The notes below the pieces were generated by a model that was not told where the DNA came from, did not search any database, and worked only from the letters and a program-made list of their open reading frames with translations. From NCBI RefSeq assembly GCF_036884655.1, contig NC_088337.1, forward strand, positions 30,533,001 through 30,597,000: 64,000 nt of DNA, in the 5' to 3' direction. A program made the position numbers and the translations under genes. The stretch is from Musa acuminata AAA Group. Lineage: Eukaryota; Streptophyta; Magnoliopsida; Zingiberales; Musaceae. Numbering within the stretch: the first letter of the stretch is position 1; the number at the start of each line of letters is the position of its first letter. This document shows, in pieces, positions 48,189 to 58,900 of the stretch.

Positions 48189-51100
48189 ATGCTGCCGTAC
48201 GCGACATTGGAGGAGGCGGAGGCGGCGCTGGGGCGGAGCCTTACCGCTGCGGAGACCCTATGGTTCCGCTACTCCGCCCGGATGCCCGACTACCTCGTCT
48301 ACTACCACAACATCATCTTCCTGTTCGTCATCTTCAGCCTCGCCCCCCTCCCGCTCGCATTGATCGAGCTCCGCCTCCCCGCCGCCGTCTCCCCCTTCAA
48401 GCTCCAGCCCAAGGTCCGCCACTCGGCGGCCTCCTTCTTCCGGTGTTATAAGGATGTCATGCGCGTCTTCATCTTCGTCGTCGGGCCGCTCCAACTCACC
48501 TCCTACCCCACCGTTAAGGTCCCGTTCTTGATGCTTCTCCTTCTCCTCTAGGGCTAGGGTTACATTGCATCTGATCTATTGTTGCGAAAGAAAATATGTC
48601 TTTTTTTGGGGTTTCCCCCTTTCCTAGTGCCAAAAAGAATCAACCTTTGTTAGTTCTTTCATCGTTCATTCTGTTCATTTGATGGTTTTGGCTCTTCAGA
48701 AATGCTATCTTTCTCATTGCATTGCTCGATCTAAAGACGTTTTCTTTTAATTTCTTTGGCTTTTTCCATCAATATGCTCCGTTTTCTTAAAAAAGGTTGT
48801 CTTTTTATTGCGTTGCTCAATTTTTAGCGTTGTTTTCCTCCATCAATATGTTCGATCTTTAGTAAAGTGCGACATTATGGCAGTTCGTGGGAATACGGAC
48901 CGGGTTGCCCCTGCCTTCATTGTGGGAAGCAGCCGCGCAGCTGGCGGTGTACTTCTTGGTGGAGGACTACGGAAACTACTGGATCCACCGGCTGATGCAC
49001 GGCAAGTGGGGGTACGAGAAGATCCACCACATCCACCACGAGTTCACAGCGCCCATAGGCTTCGCTGCCCCCTACGCTCACTGGGCAGAGGTGCTCCTCC
49101 TCGGGATCCCGTCCTTCGTTGGACCAGCTATCGCTCCCTGCCACATGATCATCTTCTGGCTCTGGATCGCCCTCCGCCAGCTTGAGGCCATCGAAACCCA
49201 CAGCGGGTACGTTAATCACCCCGTCAGTCCCCTCTTCTAATTTGTTGACCGCTAGAAGTAGTCATTACCTGGCTTTGATCCGGTAGGACCGACAATGATT
49301 ATTGCATGATTTCATAGTTTCTGAAAGATAGTTGGAGGGAGTTGATTTCTATGGATCTCTTGTTTAGATCTGAGTTTAATTTAAATTCCATTAATTCTTT
49401 GACTGTTCGTTGTTTAAGCATGTAGCAGTCATCTTCGATTTGGTATGATTATTAGTTAAATTCAAGTGATTCTAAAGTAGGTGACCTTATGAATTGGCAT
49501 TTTTAATCTCTATTCTAAGTCACTAGTCAATTTTCCATTACTATTTTACATTTGCAGAAGAACCTTCTCCGGTACAAAAAATGACCTTGTCCTCAAGGTT
49601 AATGCCCCTGTTAAAAGCATGCTCATTTTGGAAATTTTTTTTCCTAAAGTGAGAAGAAGATATTCTCAATCTGTTTCATTTACAGATGACCACCACATTT
49701 TTAGTTGATCTAAGGATTCTGAATCTGTACACATCTCATTTCTCGATGGAACTGTATCTGCCAGCTTTCAACTTATTTTTTTGTTATGTCAAGGTTTTTG
49801 CTTGTCGAAGACTAATAACATAGTGATAGGTCAGGGCTTAGTTGCTAAGAAGTATTGGACACGGGGAATATCTAAGATGTATGTGAAAGAAATTAGAAAT
49901 ATGTAACAATAAAAATATAAGGTTACGAATGGATGGCAGGTGTTTAATCAATTTACTTAATGAGATCTTTGTGGAAGATTATGAGTTATACAACAAGCAT
50001 GGGAACTTGTTTCTTATGTATCTAGTAGAATAATGAGATATTGCAGAATGGCTAAGTATATGATGGTTCTAAATTACTTTCTAGGCATTGGTCTCATGAA
50101 GAACAAGTTTAGAACCACCTTGTTCTAGACTAGAAAATAAAGTTTTGCCTCATGCAACAAATATGCAAATTGGGAAAATTATCTCAGGATTTGTGGAGAG
50201 GATGTCTTGGTGCAATAATGTGATTGCTCATCTGTGACTTGGATAAACAGGGTTTGAAATACCAACTTCCTGCTTGTAGGGTATGATAGTTTACATTGAG
50301 CCTTCATCAGACCTTGTATTGGTGGGAATTTTATGCAATGAGTCATCTTATTTTTTCTTTAACTAAGCATCTCTAGAGTTTGTTATGTCCTTGATTTCAA
50401 TTTAAAATATTTTCATTCAGAGATTCTACTATAAGTGAGGTTGATATTTGTGACATGAGAGATCCAGATTCGAGTCATGGAAATAGCTTCTTTATATTTA
50501 GAGAGGCTGAGCCTCCTCGGATCCCACATTGGAGGGAGCCTTGCTCTGTTTTTATAGATTCTACTATAAGTGAAGTCTGTAAAATAAGAAGGTTTTAGTG
50601 ACACATTTTCATAGGTTGTGTTTCTCACAAGGGATAGTATAAAATATAATTCTTGCATTAAAAGTTAACAGGCAAATTGGCTTTGTAGATATCTTGACTA
50701 AAAGGTTCTGTCAAAATAAGTGGATGTAGGGAGATTATAAACGGATGGTATTCACCCATGCCGAACAAATGTTTCTTAAAAGAACCTTGAATCAAAATTT
50801 ACAAGTTCATAGATTCACTTGACATGCATTTAACTGCTCGAGAATTTTTTGGCGAAAGAAAACAGAGTAGGAGGTTAGAAATTAATAGCACTCACATATG
50901 ATGGTCAATGTAAATTCATGTTATGTGAATCGGAGGAGAATACTGATTTGATTCCTCATGATAACCATGTGGGGTATATCGAGAGGGGTAACTTAGTAGC
51001 TAACAAAAAATCTTCAAATCATTCATTAGCATTAAGAGAACTTACATTGAAGTTAGTGGCACTCTTTTATTTGCCTGCATTTTTTTTTAATTATAGCTCT

Positions 51101-52091
51101 TCTCTTTTTTGTACCACTCTGGATGGGAATTTAAAGATCACAGGCGATAACTGACTCTTGATTCTTATTGAGTTTAAAGCATAAAAAGGAACATCCATTT
51201 CTTATAATGTGTGTTCTTTTTGGTTCAAGTGGTACTTGCAAGTTTCTTCCCGCTTTGCCTTTTTGGATGTAACATCATTCTGTACACGTGTTACTTCAAA
51301 TACGTCAGTTTTAGGAAAAAGCAGTGACTGGTGTTTTTTCATTTAGTGATCAACCATTGCAGGTTTCAGCTTTTAGGCACATTTATTCAACATCATTGTC
51401 ATGGTTTGTCTTATACTCCTAGGTTTGTTGATGGCAAGTCCATATTTAACCTCGTGTATATTGAATATTAATAGCAAGATATCTGACCTCCCATGAAAAT
51501 GCATCGTACTTGCATATGCTTAGTTCATTTAGTTGTGCCTTCCGAACAGATTTGACTTCCCTTTTACTCCTACAAAATTCATTCCCTTCTACGGTGGAGC
51601 GGAGTACCATGATTATCATCACTATGTAGGAGGGCAGAGCCAAAGTAACTTTGCTTCTGTGTTTACCTACTGTGATTACTTATACGGAACTGATAAGGTC
51701 GGTGAAATCTTGGCTTCAAATTAATGAGATTATTTTGTTATCGAAAAACCTAGTGTTCATCCTGCAACTTGTTCTCATTTCAGGGGTACAGGTACCACAA
51801 GGCATGCTTAGCAAAGGTACTTTTCAGGCCTTTCTATTACAGTATCAGGATTATGCATGCCACAAGATTCAAGAATATTCTTGCTTCGTGCACCCAGTGC
51901 TTAGATGTCACTAGTTGCCTGTTATTTGACTATAGACATTACATGTTACAATATTAGTTGTAGCTAATAAATTGGGTTTCTTCGTCGACTGATCCTATTT
52001 TTATCCCCGACAGCTGAAGGAAGAGCAGTGGAGAAACGGTGACCGAAACGGGGAAGTTAATGGTTTCAGCTATAATAAGAAGTCGGAGTAG
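48189..52091 (+). CDS. SMO1: Sterol 4-alpha-methyl oxidase (methylsterol monooxygenase), SMO1 type
   Basis: A non-haem di-iron membrane oxygenase of the ER. It removes the first C4 methyl of 4,4-dimethylsterols such as 24-methylenecycloartanol in phytosterol and brassinosteroid synthesis. Exons 48189-48518, 48884-49206, 51550-51697, 51784-51816 and 52014-52091 join in phase to 303 residues, typical of the family. The three histidine boxes of the fatty-acid-hydroxylase superfamily are intact: HRLMH, HHIHHEF and HDYHHY. SMO1 signatures also match: MPDYLVYYHNIIFLFVIFSL (membrane segment), GIRTGLPLPSLWE, ALRQLEAIETHSG, FIPFYGGAEYHDYHHYVGGQ and YLYGTDKGYRYHKA. The tail (GEVNGFSYNKKSE) is lysine-rich near its end, compatible with ER retention. 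Intron 2 is about 2.3 kb and contains a SINE. Confidence 0.96.
50421..50575 (+). mobile_element. tRNA-derived SINE (Au-SINE-like) with target duplication
   Basis: In SMO1 intron 2, a body of about 115 bp (50441-50555) is flanked by direct repeats: AGATTCTACTATAAGTGAGG at 50421-50440 and AGATTCTACTATAAGTGAAG at 50556-50575, one mismatch in 20. The body carries a Pol III B-box-like GATTCGAGTC followed by ATGGAAATAGC, as in the Au family of plant SINEs (...GGAAACAGCC). It ends GGAGGGAGCCTTGCTCTG and a T tract. A long target duplication and T-rich tail indicate LINE-mediated insertion. The A-box part is absent or decayed, so it is probably 5'-truncated and inactive. Confidence 0.75.
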
Positions 52092-52904
52092 CCATTGATA
52101 TCGTTCATCGTCCGTAATATCTAGGTGTTTATTAAGATAAATGGGGCTTTTCTAGTTCCTATTATTTCTGTCCACCTATCATCAGATTGAAAATCTTTTC
52201 ATAAGAAATGGTTTTGAGACAGAGATGCTGTTTTTGAATGGGTAAACAATTTGCTAGGTCATGTTTGGTGCAGTGACCAGCTAAAATTGGATCTTGTTTG
52301 CATTTAGTGTTCCCTGAGCATACTTATGTCTTGTGAGAAACCTTCCTCTGCTATGGATAATAATAGTCTTCTTTCAAGTTTTTCTTGGCATTCTTGTGGC
52401 GTGAAATTGTTGGCTGATGTCGAACGATGACTAGCATATCGATCGTTTATTGCTGTGTTTAGTGGTTGGGCTTCGATTTCTTTGAAATCGTGTGTGATCT
52501 TATCAAGCTGAAGCTGATCATGACCATGGCAACGACGGCTGCGAATGTGAAACCCGACTCAAACCTGACCCGAAAACCTACGAACCGACCCGATCCATTA
52601 ATGTTGTTGGGTCGGATGTGGATCATAGATCTAGAAGAGTATCGGGCTGCATCTGCATCGTCTATAGAGCTTCAGAGAAAGATGATGTTTTATTCGATCA
52701 ACCTCAACATGTCGTCCATGATCTAATGTTATGTCATCATCAACATGACCAAACGATCAACCAGTTCTCGTCACATTGACCAAATGGTCAAGTAGATTAA
52801 TATGACGCATGGTTGGAAGATCAAGTAATGCTCGTTGATCTTTGTGCCACTACCGCTTAAATTAAATGGTCATTTTCTATCGAACATTATAAAGAATAAC
52901 TATA

Positions 52905-52952
<48 letters not shown>

Positions 52953-53375
52953 AAAAAAAGAAGAAGAAAAGCCTCTGAACCCCCATATCGATGGATGAAT
53001 TTTATTGGATACATCTTCCATGTAGTTTTTCAATGACTTCAGATAGAGCTTCCGAGAAACAATAAGTAAGACCAGACATAGGGAACAGAAGCCAAGAACA
53101 AGACACATCCGAGTCGCGCTCACGGCGATACTTCTTCCTCCGAGAGTATAAGCTCGAGAAGGACTTGTTGGTCGTCTCATCGGGGTTGGTGAGGGCGGAG
53201 AAGAGGATCTGACGATACACACAGCCGAAGGCAAACAAATAAAAGACAAATAAAGAAAAATGTTAAGAGAGAACCAAATAGGAACGATTTGGTCGAACGA
53301 AGGGATCTTTTACGAGAAGCGGCAGTCGGATCCATGACCACATGAACACGCGTTCGCTCTCGTACTTGAAGAATC
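52092..53375. other. SMO1 3' region and intergenic DNA
   Basis: The first few hundred bases are the SMO1 3' untranslated region. On the minus strand at about 52960-53345 there are short frames with possible membrane character (FLFGSLLTFFFICLLFVCLRL, then CLVLGFCSLCLVLLIVSRKL after a possible acceptor near 53213). They could form a tiny two-exon gene, but I recognise no family and do not call one. Confidence 0.35.
52909..52948. repeat. (CT)n microsatellite
   Basis: About 20 CT units in intergenic DNA. Confidence 0.96.
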
Positions 53376-54870
53376 AAAATGTTAATAGCTTCGATCTTTA
53401 TATCGTTACATTGATATTTTTTATAGTTATAAAAGTGAATTTATTTATCCCGACGACATCAGTTTTATCGATGAAAATATTAAAAAAAAAATAAAAAAGA
53501 TAATTTTAATGTTCGGTGGTAAACGATGATGACATAGCTGGCGTCGGTGGTGGTGGATTATGACGTTGCTGGCATCGACATCGACGTAGTTGCCTAGCGC
53601 CTTCGATGACAATAAGGTCTACTCTCACTACGATGCCACTCGCCTCGAGCACAACGTCGATCTCATCGTCGCTTGCCCCCGCGCCACTCTATATCTACGT
53701 CAACAATGATATAGTTACCGAGCGGCAACTACGTTAGCTTCAATACATATGATGGTGGCCACCATAGTATCTATGGCGAAGATATGACCGCCTTGCCATT
53801 GACCCGTCGGGCGGATCCTAGCCTCCCCCTTTGCATCTGCATCGACATCGACGCAGATGTCGAGTGGTCGTTGCAGTAGACGTCATGCTTGGAGATAGTG
53901 GAGGACGTGGCCAACGACCTCCTCTACCTTGACCAGAGCAACTTGTCAACCGTGCACACTAACCTTCAACCCTCCAATGTTATGCTTGGCCTAGACTTCA
54001 AGTCCTGCCTCGCTGACTATGCTCTCATCTCATCCCTCCTCCTCCTTCCCCCGGCCTCACCCCATGACCTCGTTGCCCTCTCCTCCTTCGTCGCATCCTC
54101 CGTCCTCTTTGACCATGCGCTCGAGCCCTACCTTCTCAAGCCCTCCTTCACCTCCCCTTCCGACATCTACAACTTTGGCGTCCTCCTCCTTGAGCTCCTC
54201 GCCGAGAAGACCCCCTTCCAGGACCTAGTGAAGGAGCACAGCATTAACATCCCTCGATGGATCCACTGTGCGGGAGGAGTGAAATGACTCCGACGAGGAC
54301 CCTGGGTCGTCTGAGAATGAGGCATTCGAGAAGAAGCTGATGGCGCTATTGAACATTGCTGTGGCGTGTGTAGCGATCGAGGCGAAGAAGCGACCGTTGA
54401 TGCGAGAGGTGCTACGAATGATTAGGAAGCCGCAAGCATAGGTGATGGTCTCATCTAATAGCAATGACCATTCGTCGAGGAGATGGTCGGACATGGAACA
54501 GAGCTTGCCGAGAGAGTATGGATCGAAGGGCGACGATTGCTCGACATCTGCGTCGATGCTGACGTAGATGCAAAAGAGGAGGGCAGCATGCTCCTCGTGG
54601 AGGAAAGTGACGTCACAATGAGAGCGAACCTCATCATTGTTGGAAGCGGCCAGGTAACTACGCCAGCATCGATGCTAGCTACGTCATCGTCTGTCATTGA
54701 ACGTTAAAATTATATTTTTATCTTTTATTTTTATGTTTCTATCGATAAAACTAACATCGTTAAAATAAATGAAGTTAGATATTTCATTTTCATAACTATA
54801 GAAATGCTAATGTAATATTTTAAAGTATAGAGATCGAAACGCTAAAGAAATGCCAATATATAATTAACCC
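53376..54870. mobile_element. Pack-MULE-like inverted-repeat element carrying a kinase fragment
   Basis: The left arm (about 53376-53864) and right arm (54540-54870) are inverted copies with indels. Matched segments include TAGTTTTATCGAT, ATAATTTTAATGTTC/ATAATTTTAACGTTC, (A)GACGATGA(T)G and GACGCAGATGTCGAG. The right end, read inward on the minus strand, begins GGGTTAATTATAT, similar to the GGGCTAATTGCAT end of the MULE-like element at 20399-21391. The space between the arms is occupied by a GC-rich receptor-kinase gene fragment. Long TIRs enclosing a host gene fragment define Pack-MULE-type elements. The left terminus is degenerate and no convincing 9-bp duplication was found. Confidence 0.7.
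53866..54441 (+). pseudogene. Truncated LRR receptor-like kinase fragment (inactive RLK type)
   Basis: The fragment encodes the C-terminal half of a receptor-kinase domain like those of the inactive LRR-RLKs in the Arabidopsis At1g60630/At1g10850 group. It starts after an in-frame stop near TSCLEIVEDVANDLLYL and continues through HTNLQPSNVMLGLDFKSCLADYALI and SDIYNFGVLLLELLAEKTPF. A frame change and TGA in the VREE region (about 54270-54290) break the reading frame. The last part resumes in another frame as KLMALLNIAVACVAIEAKKRP and MREVLRMIRKPQA. No introns, ectodomain or N-lobe are present. HRD and DFG equivalents (HTN, ADY) are already non-catalytic, as in that family. It lies exactly between the inverted-repeat arms and is almost certainly non-coding today. 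Confidence 0.8.
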
Positions 54871-55352
54871 TACTTCGACAAAAACATGAGTCTATGATCA
54901 CATACAAACATCATCACACAAATTTTAATATACATCATCACATAAATTTTAATATATAAATATACAGCACTTACATTTCTAATACCCATCATAATAATAG
55001 TTTTAACAGGCTCTTAAAGAGAACTAATATCAAATAAACGTGGTGTGTGCTTAGATTAATGATGAAACCAAGATCAATTGAAGTTAACAGCATAAACATA
55101 CATGCTAAGTTTAGACTTGGGGCTAAGACAAATACACAAAGATCCAGTCCCTTGCATGCAAAGGCCATGGGTGAGGACAATATCGTCACTGCCGTGCCCT
55201 CTCATTCATCGCAGGTGTGTGACGAGAGAGAGACACCAATGGCAGACATGAAGCGAAGGAGAGGATATTTCACACAAGGAGAGGACTCTGCAAGAAATTT
55301 TTAAAAATTACGCTCTATGAGAATTTCTTACAAATATCTTTTAAAAAATGCA

Positions 55353-55409
<57 letters not shown>

Positions 55410-55920
55410 AAACTCCTAAAATAACTTGAACCACAAAAAATGATAAGAAACGAAAAGCATCGTTAGAAAACCATTTCTTGTTACCACTTCATTTAATTAG
55501 TACATGTAGGCAAACTTAGTTGAGCCACATAACTCAAGGATCATGCACATACTACAACACTCGCAATGCATTCACCTCTTGGGATCAAATCTTTTGTACT
55601 CAGCTTATTTCCATCTTTTAATACTTGCATCGACAGGAACAGATATAACATTGCACCTTGTGATATTTATTATACAATCAGCAGGCACCTCGGGATATAC
55701 GATACAGTGGTGATAGCATGAAAGGGGAGAAAAATCATATAAAACTCAAAAAAAAAAAAAAGCAAAGGAAAGGAAAGAAAATAGAAAGAAAAACTGGTAA
55801 AAAAAAATAAGGATACAAATGGCTGTTAGTCTTACGAGAGAGCCGAAAGCAGAGAGCAGCTTCCCCAAGACTCTTCCTCATCCTACTAGAGACCAATAGT
55901 TACTGTACAGTATCGTTCAT
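54871..55920. other. Intergenic DNA and WAPL 3' region
   Basis: AT-rich DNA. A direct repeat of about 24 bp (CATCATCACA(C/T)AAATTTTAAT) is present twice at about 54908-54955. An AT array follows at 55355-55405. The last few hundred bases are the probable WAPL 3' untranslated region. No supported gene. Confidence 0.45.
55355..55405. repeat. (AT)n microsatellite
   Basis: About 25 AT units between the Pack-MULE-like element and the WAPL gene. Confidence 0.97.
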
Positions 55921-58900
55921 CTATGGTCTTCTACAAGATTCGATTACTTTGACAACTGCTGAATGAGTGTCCGGTGATATCATGTTTAGCGACACATGAA
56001 ATGCCTGGCAAACCAATTCAAACACACAATATTATGTGCTGACAGGAAGTAAGAAAATAAATATACCTTAGTTGAGGAATACTAATAATTGGAAGTGTTA
56101 ACGTAAAATGCTGCACATCTGAAATCTATTTGTGTATATCATTGCAACATTAAAGTAGCATCAAGATCCTAAAAGAACAGAAATAACTTATTAAATGGTA
56201 GATTATACAGTGTGTAAAACAATGTCTACAGAAGGCAACCCAGATCACAAGTGCCAAGTGATTGTAGCATATCAAATTTAAGTGTGAGAAGTCACACAAT
56301 AAAGCAGCTTATGCAACATGGAGTTACAGTGGTTGCGGATACACTCACAAACACATGAAGAGTTAAAATAAAATCCTATTAGAATGATTCTCATCCCCTC
56401 AAAATTAATGAAAGCTCCAAACTGAAAAACCGGTTCCATTGACCATGATTTATGACATATAAAACCTAAAAATAAAAATCGTATATACATTCTAAAATTT
56501 GCATCTAGTGAAGGAATAAGTAACAAATCAAGCAAAATTTTATACATTCATCTAACAATATTTAGATTAAAATTAATCATTCGATCATAAGTTAAAACAA
56601 CTAAGATTTTAGAAGCAAACATGAATACTTTTATGCTGTCCCTTGCGTCTTGGTTTCGATGAACACAAAATATATACCAATCACTTAAACTTGGGTTCTA
56701 TGTATTTTAAACGTTGTAATCATGTTTGTTGAAGACAATCTCCAATTTGGAGAATCCATGATTAATAATAAGGTGATAGATGAGGCCTCAAGTCCTCTCA
56801 CAGCATTCTAGATCAACTTTATTTTGTATTGCAACATGAGAAGAACCACTTCCCCATGTAGGAAGATAGAGGTAAATAGGAAAAAAAGAACATTTTGTTG
56901 ACTTACCACAAATCTTTCTAGAACAGGAACTAGAGCATGCAAGTTCCGATTTGGAAGGCAGTTGGCAATAGCTTGGCGAAGTTTAGAACTGATGGCAGAA
57001 AATTACCATTAGCATGAGTAAATTAAGTTATGATAAAAAATAAAAATACAGAAAGGTTATGCAGACCTTTCTGTTGACAGAAACCCGAGCAAAAGAGCTG
57101 CATAAGCTTCAATGATCATCATTTCAGCCTCCCGTGCTCCTTCCAACAATGACTCTTCATCATCCTGTTAACTCATTATAAAAACCAAAATCAGTAGGCT
57201 CATTGGCTAATGTGCATTCTTAACGAGGCATATAACATCATAGAGCGACATCACTGACTCAACAGTCTGTACATTTTAAGGGCTATTATAATGTAAAGAA
57301 TATCAATGATCATGATCTTTCAAACTTCATAATCGGTTGAGTGGTGACTTTACAACAGTTAGATGCATCATTAAGAAATTCAAGGTGACAATTAAATTAG
57401 ATTTGTTATTTGTGATAATATACTTGAACAAACAACAACGATGCAACCGCAAGTTTGTAACTTACTGTGTACTGTGCAAAATCATAATGCAAATAAAAAT
57501 AACAAATCCTACAAAATGTTACAACTGCAAGTTTGTAACAATTACAAACTGCAAGTTTGTAATACTGTCAATGCCAATCCCAAGCCCGGATGAAAAAGGT
57601 GGAGGGTTGCATTAGATCACTGACAACGTAAAACTACGTTAGATCCCATAAACATGAATCTTAATCTTAACCGATTTTTGTTGAGACTTTGTGGTATTGT
57701 TGTTGCATAAAGTGTGCTTCGCATCACTTTTTTTAATGTTTTGCCATTGAACATAATAGAATTCAGAAAAGGAATCAAATACACATTTTGGTATTATAAC
57801 AGAAACAAGCATAACTCTTGATGCAAGCATTATCTTGCTATATTAATCATTTCAGAAGTATCTTCAAGATAAATTTGTCATGTCAATATACCTAATCTAA
57901 TAAATACCCATTATATGAAGCGTTAGCTTACACATAGAGAAGGTTTTTCGTCTTTAGCCTCCCCATTTCCTTGATTTTCCATAAATATGGAGCACAACAA
58001 TGGAATTGCATCCCTTTGTGGCTCCACGTTTACTGATTTTCCTGGTCGACTTACTGAAACACGAGCTGCTGCAAGACGTGATCTGCAGAGTAGATATAAT
58101 TAATGTAATAAATAATAAAAAAATTAGCCTAGCATATGTAAACTAATGCTCTAATATGAATCAAAGAAAATTAAAAATTATAAAAAACAGAAAAGTGAAA
58201 AATAAGAGAACAGGATAAATTTTGTATTGGTGAAATATAATAGGCTTTTGTGACAATGAAACTTGATCAATTGCCAAGAACCCTCACTCACTCTCTCTCT
58301 GTCTCTCTCATGTTCATGTGCACCTTTTATGCAGCGGAACTAAGGTTGATAGCCTAAAAAAGAAAAGGATTCATAATCATATCTACTACTTGTAACATCA
58401 AACAAGGCTATCTTTTTTCCATTTTGCCATCTCAGGCTCCTCCATGACTTGCCATCTAGGTTTTTGAATCATAAATATGTTCTACAATAACAATTTAGCA
58501 CAGCCTTAGTCTCTTTCAGGCCATGCAAATATCAGAAGATTTTGTATTTGTTCGCTGACTCCAAAATCAGATCATAGTTCCTCCAACATTCAATGCACTT
58601 TTAAGCAGGCTTTACTCTTACCTCATAGCTTAATGGGCATTTGATTGAGTTGTAGATACATGCATATGTCTATTCAAGAATATATGCCTCTCTTATGAAA
58701 TTCCTATTGCTCACATGTCATGGAATTTGCTGAAGTCCAAAATAAACTAATCAATTACTAGGACATCTAAGTTATTGAAACCAAACTTGCATGACTACAT
58801 CATGCTTTCCATATTTTGGTGTTAATACGAGGACAAAAAGACATAACTTGATAATTGGTGTTGGCAAAGTAGTCCTGCCCAATTTATACCACAATTCTTA

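Noticed and set aside
57440..57565. Three copies of GCAAGTTTGTAA in a WAPL intron
   Set aside because: Short, AT-rich and without further structure. Likely local duplication and not called as an element.
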